A DNA stretch of 7,315 nucleotides from a bacterium (GTDB taxonomy: Bacteria; Bacillota_I; Bacilli_A; RF39; UBA660), in NCBI GenBank assembly GCA_029012525.1, contig JAQXMG010000072.1, positions 1 through 7,315 of the forward strand, in the 5' to 3' direction. Both the position numbers and the translations under genes were made by a program. The notes beneath the pieces are model-generated. The model was not told where the DNA came from, searched no databases, and saw only the letters and a program-made list of their open reading frames with translations. Positions 1 through 4,955 of this stretch are shown piece after piece (within the stretch, counting starts at the first letter, position 1; every line of letters starts with the position of its first letter).

Positions 1-2
1 AA

Positions 3-89
3 GACTTAAAATATCCAACTGAAGTTACGGTAGTATTAATCCATAGTGAAGATAATGAAAAAAAATTAGAAGTAATAAAAATGTATTAA
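3..89 (+). CDS. C-terminal end of an upstream gene (partial), possibly RNase Y-like
   Basis: The reading frame is open from the window edge and ends with TAA at 87-89, leaving 28 residues that begin DLKYPTEVTVVLI and end VIKMY. A strong intrinsic terminator follows 21 bases later, which supports a real gene end. The motif 'YP-x-x-V-x-V-x-x-I' near the C-terminus faintly recalls the end of RNase Y proteins (typically YPGxIKVxVIRE), but the conserved Arg-Glu that normally follows is not there, and 28 residues are too few to assign a family. The partial gene is certain only as an open frame with a terminator behind it; the RNase Y idea is a weak guess. Confidence 0.55.
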   Translation, partial: DLKYPTEVTVVLIHSEDNEKKLEVIKMY

Positions 90-110
90 ATATAATAGAA
101 AAAAATTATA

Positions 111-152
111 AAAATGTGTTAAACTTAATCCATAAGATAACACATTTTTTTT
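111..152 (+). terminator. Intrinsic terminator after the upstream partial gene
   Basis: The arm AAAATGTGTTA (111-121) pairs perfectly with TAACACATTTT (138-148), an 11-bp stem. A short inner helix (CTTA 124-127 with TAAG 133-136) can form in the loop. Eight consecutive T follow from 145 to 152. It lies just downstream of the TAA at 87-89 and should end that transcript. Confidence 0.85.
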
Positions 153-177
153 GTTTTAAATGGAAGTAAAAATATGA

Positions 178-385
178 AACCAAGAATTTGTTTCTAGGTT
201 GGAAGTTGAAAAACTAAAAAAAATTCTCTTAACCCTAGTTTAAACAGCAATATATGAAGTATTATTAAATAATCTATGTAAAAACTATGGTATTGATATG
301 TGAAAAAAATAATATTTGTGATGTAAATGGTGTTTATACCTATAACTTTATTGCTAATTTAAATTATACAATAGTTTTAAAATAA
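178..385 (+). pseudogene. Possible decayed small gene, unidentified
   Basis: This stretch between the first terminator and the ftsA promoter has no intact gene, but it reads like protein when pieced together. From 178 the frame gives NQEFVSRLEVEKLKKILLTLV, a TAA at 241-243, then in the same frame TAIYEVLLNNLCKNYGIDM up to a TGA at 301-303. Shifting frame at about 300 continues with 27 more codons, including CDVNGVYTYNFIANLNYTIV, to a TAA at 383-385, directly beside a terminator-like hairpin. There is no start codon with a ribosome binding site at the left end. I read this as a remnant carrying one nonsense mutation and one frameshift. The last piece could alternatively be a 32-residue ORF starting at ATG 287, but no good ribosome binding site precedes it. 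In AT-rich DNA this could also be chance. Confidence 0.3.
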
Positions 386-406
386 ACCTAGTTTTAGGCT
401 TTTTTT
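384..406 (+). terminator. Weak terminator-like hairpin upstream of the ftsA promoter
   Basis: CCTA (387-390) pairs with TAGG (395-398) around a GTTT loop. An A·C mismatch (386/399) and two A-T pairs extend the stem, and seven T follow (400-406). It sits exactly at the end of the possible gene remnant and ahead of the ftsA promoter. The stem is short and interrupted, so function is uncertain. Confidence 0.35.
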
Positions 407-415
407 CATTATTTC

Positions 416-444
416 TTGCGTTTTATTTTTTAGTATTGTATAAT
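416..444 (+). promoter_or_regulatory. Sigma-70-type promoter of the ftsA-ftsZ operon
   Basis: The -35 box TTGCGT (416-421) and a perfect -10 box TATAAT (439-444) are separated by exactly 17 bases. Transcription would start near 451, giving a leader of only about 20 bases before the ftsA start at 472. The ribosome binding site AGAGGG (460-465) lies 6 bases before that ATG. Confidence 0.7.
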
Positions 445-471
445 TTAATTAAGAAGTTAAGAGGGTAAGAT

Positions 472-1716
472 ATGAGAAAGATATTTACTAGTATAGATAT
501 AGGTACAGATAGTATTAAAATTGCTTGCATGGAATATTTTAATAAAAAGTATAATTGTCTAGCATCAGTTGTTACACCATCAAGTGGTGTTAAACAAGGA
601 TTAATTATTAATGCAGAAAAAGTAAGTAATGCAATAAAAAAGGGAATAAAAGAAATCGAAAGCAAACTTGGTACTAAAATAACTAAGGTGCTTGCTATTG
701 TTCCATCAAATAATGTTACTTTTGATATAGTAGAATCAAATAATGATATAAAAACTGAAAATAATATTATTGATGGTGATACTATTTTTAATTGTCTTCA
801 AAAATCATTAAAAAATAATGTGAAACCTGATATGGAAGTAGTATCTATTATGCCTATTGAATATAAATTAGATAATGGAAAAATAGTAAAAAATCCACTT
901 AATATGCAAAGTAAAACTCTAAGTGTTAAAGCAGTAGCATCTAGTGTTCCTAAAAAAAATGTTTATTCGGTTGTTGGAATAATAGAAAATTTAGGAATAG
1001 AAGTAATAGATATATCATTTTCATCAATTGGTTGTTATTATTCTATGAAAACACCAGATTTGGATAACAAAGTGGTTGCACTTATTGATATAGGAAGTGA
1101 AATAACAAAACTATCAGTATTTAATAAGGGAATTATGATAAAAGAGAAAATTCTTCTTATGGGTGGAAATAATATTGATAGTGATATTAGTTTCAATTAT
1201 AAGACAGATTTAAAAGTTTCAAAGCAAATAAAAGAAACTTTTGCAGTTGCTAATAGAAAATATGCCGATAGTGATGAAGTATATAGTTGTATCGATAGAA
1301 ATGGCCAAAAACAAGAAATAAATCAGTATAGTTTATCAGAAATTATTGAAGCAAGATGTGTTGAAATGCTAAAAAATGCAAAAAATGAATTAAATAACTT
1401 AACAAATCGTGAAATAGGTTATATAATTATATCAGGGGGAATAACATCAATGCTTGGTTTTGATGCTATAGTTGAAGAATTATTTGTAAGAACATCAACA
1501 GTTATTAATATAGGTGTAGTAGGAATTAGAGATAATAAATATGCAGCAAGTTATGGAACAATAAAATATTTTAATGAAAAATTAAATTTAAGAGATAAAG
1601 AATATACAATGTTAAATGAAGAACAAGTTGAAGAAATGCTATCAACTAGAAAGAAAGTTAGTTCTTTGGGAGTTTTGAGCAAAATCTTTAAGATATTTGA
1701 AGGAGATGATAAGTAA
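472..1716 (+). CDS. ftsA: Cell division protein FtsA
   Basis: FtsA is the actin-like ATPase that tethers FtsZ filaments to the membrane and recruits the division machinery to the septum. The 414-residue length is normal for the family. The N-terminal phosphate-1 loop reads SIDIGTDSIKI (residues 7-17). The FtsA-specific 1C/SHS2 region follows (roughly 80-165), and the second nucleotide loop is VVALIDIGSEITKLSVF (201-217). The helix IIEARCVEML (291-300) precedes the adenosine motif IIISGGITSMLGF (318-330). The C-terminus has a flexible linker and an amphipathic helix, GVLSKIFKIFEG (400-411), matching the membrane-targeting sequence. The start is supported by AGAGGG six bases upstream. The stop TAA shares its last base with the ftsZ start, so the two are translationally coupled. 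No other dcw genes (ftsQ, murG, ftsW) are adjacent within the window. Confidence 0.95.
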   Translation: MRKIFTSIDIGTDSIKIACMEYFNKKYNCLASVVTPSSGVKQGLIINAEKVSNAIKKGIKEIESKLGTKITKVLAIVPSNNVTFDIVESNNDIKTENNIIDGDTIFNCLQKSLKNNVKPDMEVVSIMPIEYKLDNGKIVKNPLNMQSKTLSVKAVASSVPKKNVYSVVGIIENLGIEVIDISFSSIGCYYSMKTPDLDNKVVALIDIGSEITKLSVFNKGIMIKEKILLMGGNNIDSDISFNYKTDLKVSKQIKETFAVANRKYADSDEVYSCIDRNGQKQEINQYSLSEIIEARCVEMLKNAKNELNNLTNREIGYIIISGGITSMLGFDAIVEELFVRTSTVINIGVVGIRDNKYAASYGTIKYFNEKLNLRDKEYTMLNEEQVEEMLSTRKKVSSLGVLSKIFKIFEGDDK

Positions 1717-2807
1717 TGTTCGATTTATCTATGACAGATCAATTAGCTAAAATTAAAGTAGTTGGAGTAGGTGGAGGCGGTGGAAACGCTATCAACCGAA
1801 TGATAGATGCTGGAGTAAGAGGTGTAGAATTTATTGTAGTAAATACTGATTCTCAAGTTTTAACTGCATCTAAAGCAGAAAAGAAAATTCAATTAGGAAC
1901 AGGATTAGGTGCTGGTGCTCGTCCAGAAATAGGAAAAGAAACAGCAATTAAAGCAAAAAAAGAAATAGAAGAAGCTCTAAAAGGAGCTGATATGATATTT
2001 ATCACATGTGGTATGGGTGGTGGAACAGGAACTGGTGCTGCCCCAATCATTGCTGAAATAGCACAAAATTTAGGAGCTTTAACTGTTGGTATTGTAACTC
2101 GTCCTTTCTCATTTGAAGGCAAAAAAAGAATGGATAATGCCATTGCTGGTATTGAAGAGTTAAAAAAACATGTTGATACTCTAATTGTTATTCCAAATGA
2201 TAGATTAAGAGAAATAATTGATAAATCAACACCAATGCTAGATGCATTTAAAGAAGTTGATAACGTACTTCTTCGTGGTGTTCAATCAATTTCAGATTTA
2301 ATTGCAGTAGTTGGACTTGTAAATCTTGACTTTTCAGATATTAGAACAGTTATGGAAAAAGCAGGAAATGCTATTATAGGAATTGGTATTGGAATGGGAG
2401 AAGATAGAGCAATCGAAGCGGCAAAACAAGCCGTGGCATCTCCACTTCTTGAAACATCAATTCATGGTGCAACAGATGCTATTATCAATATAACAGGTGG
2501 ATCTAATCTTACTTTATTTGAAGCAGAACAAGCTGTTGAAGTAGTAAGAGCAGCATCAAATACTGATATTAATATAATTTTTGGTTCTGTTATTAACGAA
2601 AATTTAAATGATGAAGTAATTGTTACAATTATAGCAACAGGTTTTGATAAAAAAACAAAACAACAACCTTTGTTTAAAGAAACATCAACTGTTACTGCAA
2701 GAAGAGTAACACCAGAAGTAGAAGAAATAGATGATGATAGTACTGGAAGTTCATTTGAACCAACAGAAATAGATATTCCAAGGTTTTTACAACATAAAAA
2801 TTTCTAA
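1716..2807 (+). CDS. ftsZ: Cell division GTPase FtsZ
   Basis: FtsZ is the tubulin-like GTPase that polymerises into the Z ring at midcell. This 363-residue protein has the glycine-rich loop VGVGGGGGNAINRM (16-29), the tubulin signature GGGTGTGAAP (101-110), and the TRPF..EG..R segment (128-138). The catalytic synergy loop is NLDFSDIRTVM (203-213), needed for GTP hydrolysis across the subunit interface. The C-terminal domain runs to about residue 317. A short acidic linker (320-350) then leads to the conserved tail IDIPRFLQHKNF (352-363), the peptide that binds FtsA and other partners. The linker is short but within the range of small Bacillota. AAGGAG at 1700-1705, inside the end of ftsA, is the ribosome binding site. 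The gene is the second and last of the operon; a strong terminator begins in its stop codon. Confidence 0.98.
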   Translation: MFDLSMTDQLAKIKVVGVGGGGGNAINRMIDAGVRGVEFIVVNTDSQVLTASKAEKKIQLGTGLGAGARPEIGKETAIKAKKEIEEALKGADMIFITCGMGGGTGTGAAPIIAEIAQNLGALTVGIVTRPFSFEGKKRMDNAIAGIEELKKHVDTLIVIPNDRLREIIDKSTPMLDAFKEVDNVLLRGVQSISDLIAVVGLVNLDFSDIRTVMEKAGNAIIGIGIGMGEDRAIEAAKQAVASPLLETSIHGATDAIINITGGSNLTLFEAEQAVEVVRAASNTDINIIFGSVINENLNDEVIVTIIATGFDKKTKQQPLFKETSTVTARRVTPEVEEIDDDSTGSSFEPTEIDIPRFLQHKNF

Positions 2808-2832
2808 GCAAACAAATCTTGTTTGCTTTTTT
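2806..2832 (+). terminator. Intrinsic terminator of the ftsA-ftsZ operon
   Basis: AAGCAAACAA (2806-2815) pairs perfectly with TTGTTTGCTT (2819-2828) around an ATC loop, followed by T to 2832. The hairpin begins at the second base of the ftsZ TAA stop. It should strongly reduce readthrough into the next gene, which starts only 25 bases further on. Confidence 0.9.
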
Positions 2833-2856
2833 AAAATTTGAAAGAGTGGTTAGTAT

Positions 2857-3501
2857 ATGTACGATATAAAAACATTATTTTTATTATTTTTAATCTATTC
2901 CTTTTTGGGATGGCTAATGGAAACAATTTATTGTTCTATAGGATCAAAAAAATTTGCAGATCGAGGTTTTTTAATCGGACCTATTTGTCCTATATATGGT
3001 TGTGGTGCGGTAGTTATGACAATATTTTTAAAAAAATATTTAGATGATCCTTTAGTATTATTTATTATGGCCGTATTAATATGTAGTATTTTAGAATATA
3101 TAACAAGTTTTATAATGGAAAATTTATTTAATACTAGATGGTGGGATTATTCTAATAGATTATTCAATATTAATGGTAGAGTATGTTTATCAAATGCAGT
3201 TTGTTTTGGTGCATTAGGAATAATATTACTTTATTTTGTTAATCCTTTTATGATTTCTTTACTTGGAAAAATAAATGAACAAGTATTATCAATTATTTGT
3301 ATAATATTTCTAATTTTACTTTTACTAGATTATATATTTTCAACAATTATAATTAGTAAATTTACTAAAACAGTTAAATTAGTTAGAAAAGATTCAAGTA
3401 ATGATATCAATAAAAAAGTAAGAGAATTATTACTTTCTAAATCAGGATTTTATAAAAGACTTGTTAAAGCCTTCCCAAATTTTAGTCTTAGTAAAAAATA
3501 A
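2857..3501 (+). CDS. Putative ABC transporter type IV (CmpB/COG4905-like) membrane protein
   Basis: This 214-residue integral membrane protein matches the pattern of the putative ABC-transporter type IV family (Pfam CmpB, COG4905). The family signatures are FLGWLMETIY (16-25), RGFLIGPICPIYGCGAV (36-52), EYITSFIMENLF..RWWDYS (80-99) and FNINGRVCL (103-111). Five hydrophobic segments are visible at about 5-23, 39-58, 65-87, 113-136 and 142-166. They are followed by a basic cytoplasmic tail rich in Lys. The biochemical role of this family is not established; the transporter name rests on similarity and no ATPase gene is nearby. The start at 2857 is preceded by AAAGAGTGG about 8 bases away. An overlapping frame beginning at 2838 is only a short shadow. 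I see no clear promoter in the 24 bases after the ftsZ terminator, so it may depend on readthrough or on a promoter inside ftsZ. Confidence 0.8.
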   Translation: MYDIKTLFLLFLIYSFLGWLMETIYCSIGSKKFADRGFLIGPICPIYGCGAVVMTIFLKKYLDDPLVLFIMAVLICSILEYITSFIMENLFNTRWWDYSNRLFNINGRVCLSNAVCFGALGIILLYFVNPFMISLLGKINEQVLSIICIIFLILLLLDYIFSTIIISKFTKTVKLVRKDSSNDINKKVRELLLSKSGFYKRLVKAFPNFSLSKK

Positions 3502-3525
3502 ACAGTTGAAATATCAACTGTTTTT
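3500..3525. terminator. Bidirectional terminator, copy 1 (end of the CmpB-like gene)
   Basis: AAACAGTTGA (3500-3509) pairs perfectly with TCAACTGTTT (3514-3523) around an AATA loop, followed by T to 3525. The CmpB-like stop TAA (3499-3501) overlaps the left arm. The right arm contains TCA, which on the minus strand is the stop TGA of a gatD-like end. It looks designed to serve two convergent genes. A second identical copy lies at 4267. Confidence 0.85.
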
Positions 3526-3547
3526 AAATGCTATATAATCTAAGTAT
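3500..3547 (+). repeat. Direct repeat, left copy, flanking the toxin-antitoxin module
   Basis: Positions 3500-3543 are identical over 44 bases to 4267-4310. The match continues to 3547/4314 with a single mismatch (G3544 versus A4311). The repeat contains the terminator hairpin plus, on the minus strand, codons for YLDYIAFKNS and a TGA stop, which is exactly the C-terminus of the gatD-like protein. The only mismatch within the coding part is synonymous (TAC versus TAT for Tyr). Identity stops abruptly at the hairpin base on the left. This copy is therefore an orphan 3' end of the gatD-like gene. Confidence 0.9.
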
Positions 3548-3632
3548 TTTTTTATATTTATAATTAAATAGTATAATATTGCAAAATAATGCATAAAATA
3601 ATAATAATATATATGTATAATATTATTTTATG

Positions 3633-3661
3633 TTGACAAAATATTATAATAATGATAATAT
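3633..3661 (+). promoter_or_regulatory. Near-consensus promoter of the toxin-antitoxin operon
   Basis: A perfect -35 box TTGACA (3633-3638) is separated by 17 bases from the -10 box TAATAT (3656-3661). TG at 3653-3654 gives an extended -10. Two perfect 10-bp palindromes flank it, ATAATATTAT (3617-3626) and AATATATATT (3657-3666, over the -10 box and start region). Type II antitoxins usually repress their own promoter, so these could be operators, but palindromes of this kind are common in AT-rich DNA. Confidence 0.75.
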
Positions 3662-3686
3662 ATATTGTGAAAAGAGGTGTTATATT

Positions 3687-3974
3687 ATGGAATCACTTTC
3701 AAGTGCTATTAGTGTTCAAGTAGATTCCCAAGATAAAGAAGTTGCAAATATGATTTTAAAAAACTTAGGACTTAATATGAGTACATTTGTAAATATGGCA
3801 ATAAAACAACTAATTTATACTGATGGATTACCATTTGAAGTTAAGATTAACAGAAACAAAGATTTATATGAATCATTACAAGAAAGTCAAACAATAATAA
3901 ATGAACTAAAAAATGGTGATAGAAAAGGTTATACTAATATGAACGATTTAATAAAATCATTGAATGATGAATAA
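3687..3974 (+). CDS. RelB/DinJ-family type II antitoxin
   Basis: This 95-residue protein is the antitoxin of a type II toxin-antitoxin pair. It should bind and block the toxin encoded directly downstream and repress the shared promoter through a ribbon-helix-helix domain. Residues 6-14 (SAISVQVDS) form the DNA-contacting strand. The stretch KNLGLNMSTFVNMAIKQL (25-42) with GLPFEV (47-52) matches the RelB/DinJ signature. The charged C-terminal part (55-95) is the expected toxin-wrapping region. I chose the ATG at 3687 because AGAGGTG (3673-3679) lies 7 bases upstream. An in-frame ATG at 3630 would start upstream of the -35 box, so it cannot be on the transcript. The toxin start follows three bases after the stop. 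The module lies between two direct repeats. Confidence 0.85.
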   Translation: MESLSSAISVQVDSQDKEVANMILKNLGLNMSTFVNMAIKQLIYTDGLPFEVKINRNKDLYESLQESQTIINELKNGDRKGYTNMNDLIKSLNDE

Positions 3975-3977
3975 AAT

Positions 3978-4259
3978 ATGAAATATATTGTCGATTATAC
4001 AAGCAAATTTAAAAAACAATACAAGAAAGCTAAAAAACAAGGCAAAGATTTAAATAAGTTATATAGTATAATTGAAAAACTAGCAAATGGTGAAAGTTTA
4101 GAAAATCAATATAAAAATCATAATTTAATAACTGACAAAATTTATAAAAACTGTTATGAATGTCATATTGAACCTGATTGGTTATTAATTTATCAAATTA
4201 AAGATAATGAATTAATTTTATTACTCATTGCAACAGGAACTCATAGTGAATTATTTTAA
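3978..4259 (+). CDS. YafQ/RelE-family mRNA interferase toxin
   Basis: The 93-residue protein belongs to the YafQ branch of RelE-like toxins, ribosome-dependent endoribonucleases that cut mRNA in the A site. The basic N-terminal helix (10-23, FKKQYKKAKKQGKD) and the C-terminal core YECHIEPDWLLIYQI (60-74) are typical. The family residues corresponding to E. coli YafQ His50, His63, Asp67, Trp68, His87 and Phe91 appear as His48, His63, Asp67, Trp68, His89 and Phe93. The conserved Arg before the TG-x-H motif (Arg83 in E. coli) is Ala85 here (IATGTHSELF), which may weaken catalysis. The gene follows the antitoxin by 3 bases with no strong ribosome binding site of its own, suggesting coupled translation. 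The direct-repeat terminator follows 7 bases after the stop. Confidence 0.85.
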   Translation: MKYIVDYTSKFKKQYKKAKKQGKDLNKLYSIIEKLANGESLENQYKNHNLITDKIYKNCYECHIEPDWLLIYQIKDNELILLLIATGTHSELF

Positions 4260-4266
4260 TAACTAA

Positions 4267-4292
4267 AAACAGTTGAAATATCAACTGTTTTT
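4267..4292. terminator. Bidirectional terminator, copy 2 (between the toxin and the gatD-like gene)
   Basis: The same hairpin as copy 1: AAACAGTTGA (4267-4276) with TCAACTGTTT (4281-4290) and T to 4292. On the minus strand the hairpin is followed by a T-run (complement of the A tract 4265-4269). The gatD-like stop codon (complement of TCA 4281-4283) lies in one arm. It ends the toxin transcript from one side and the murT-gatD-like transcript from the other. Confidence 0.85.
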
Positions 4293-4314
4293 AAATGCTA
4301 TATAATCTAAATAT
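4267..4314 (+). repeat. Direct repeat, right copy, overlapping the gatD-like gene end
   Basis: This is the second copy of the 44-bp perfect repeat (48 bp with one mismatch). This copy is continuous with the full-length gatD-like gene, so it is the functional 3' end of that gene. The repeat period is 767 bases and the enclosed DNA carries only the toxin-antitoxin operon. Confidence 0.9.
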
Positions 4315-4955
4315 GCTTCTTCATCTAATGTTTTATTAAATGGCATAATTTTTTGTTTTTCGCTTTTATTGTTTATCAAATTAGTAATAAAGTATTCCAT
4401 AAATTCAGGATTTCTAGCAAGTATTGGTCCAAGTAGATAAGTTCCATAGAAGTTATTTTTATAAATACCATATTCAATTAATCTATCATTTTGATAAATA
4501 TTATCACTTTTATTTATAAAACCAAGTAAATTATCTTTTAAAAAAGTACAACTTATGTTAGCTTCTTTAACGATTCTATTTCTTTCCATTTTACAATAAA
4601 AATCAAAGATACCTAAAGCGTTAGTTTTATGATTATCTAAATCCATAATATATTTACCAAATAAAGGAAGAGCATTTCCTGTAATTAAGAAAAATTTATT
4701 ATCATTAAAAGCTTTTTTTATTTCTTTTTTATACTTTAATAAATCTTTTAACACAATATCTCTATTATTCTCAGTGCCACATCCCATATATATTAAATCA
4801 AGATTAGAAAAATCAATTTTATCATCAAGAGAAAGTTTTTTAATAGAAACATCAATTCCTTGTTTTTTTAATTGGTATTCTAAAACTTTAATATTTCCAT
4901 TTTCTCCATAAAGATTCATTAAATCATAATATAAATGTCCAATTACTAATTTCAT
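4281..4955 (-). CDS. GatD-like type 1 glutamine amidotransferase lacking catalytic residues
   Basis: This 224-residue protein has the fold signatures of GatD, the CobB/CobQ-type glutaminase partner of MurT. Examples are HLYYDLMNLYGENGNI (7-22, the usual LYPDLLNLYGDRGNI), the nucleotide-like loop MGCGTENNRDIV (57-68), ALGIFDFY (113-120) and GTYLLGPILARNPEF (171-185). In canonical GatD the nucleophile lies in a CGGYQLLG motif; here it is ITGNALPLFG (91-100) with no Cys. The only cysteines are at 59, 121 and 136. The catalytic His of the usual YLHGPLL motif is Leu175. Glutaminase activity by the standard mechanism is therefore unlikely. The gene overlaps the murT-like gene by ATGA and is the last in the operon. 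Its final ten sense codons and stop are duplicated at 3514-3547. I leave the symbol empty because the function may differ from GatD. Confidence 0.75.
   Translation of the reverse strand: MKLVIGHLYYDLMNLYGENGNIKVLEYQLKKQGIDVSIKKLSLDDKIDFSNLDLIYMGCGTENNRDIVLKDLLKYKKEIKKAFNDNKFFLITGNALPLFGKYIMDLDNHKTNALGIFDFYCKMERNRIVKEANISCTFLKDNLLGFINKSDNIYQNDRLIEYGIYKNNFYGTYLLGPILARNPEFMEYFITNLINNKSEKQKIMPFNKTLDEEAYLDYIAFKNS

Noticed and set aside
194..391. Inverted repeat CTAGGTT (194-200) with AACCTAG (385-391), and a near copy at 231-238
   Set aside because: Only 7 bases, widely separated, in AT-rich DNA; no consistent structure could be built from them.
423..665. Minus-strand 80-residue hydrophobic frame overlapping the ftsA start
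   Set aside because: It lies antisense to a clear ftsA and its promoter, has no ribosome binding site, and its hydrophobic look comes from AT-rich antisense codons.
1889..2143. Minus-strand 84-residue frame inside ftsZ
   Set aside because: Antisense to the most conserved part of ftsZ, rich in Pro/Ala/Val because of the glycine-rich loops opposite; a shadow.
2838..3047. Plus-strand 69-residue frame overlapping the CmpB-like gene
   Set aside because: It is out of frame with a protein whose family motifs are clear, and its start falls before the ribosome binding site used by the real gene.
3548..3632. Short A/T repeats ahead of the toxin-antitoxin promoter as an iteron or CRISPR-like array
   Set aside because: The sequence is low-complexity A/T without regular unit length or spacers.
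3500..4314. Integron-type cassette with attC sites
   Set aside because: The repeat hairpin has no recognisable attC core sites or bulged spacer arrangement; it is a perfect terminator stem followed by coding sequence, and no integrase is present.
3500..4314. Insertion sequence or transposon
   Set aside because: No transposase frame, no terminal inverted repeats; the bounding repeats are direct and too long for a usual target duplication.
1714..4954. Mycoplasma genetic code (TGA as Trp)
   Set aside because: TGA ends both minus-strand genes in the canonical ATGA overlap and at the terminator, and Trp codons in all genes are TGG.
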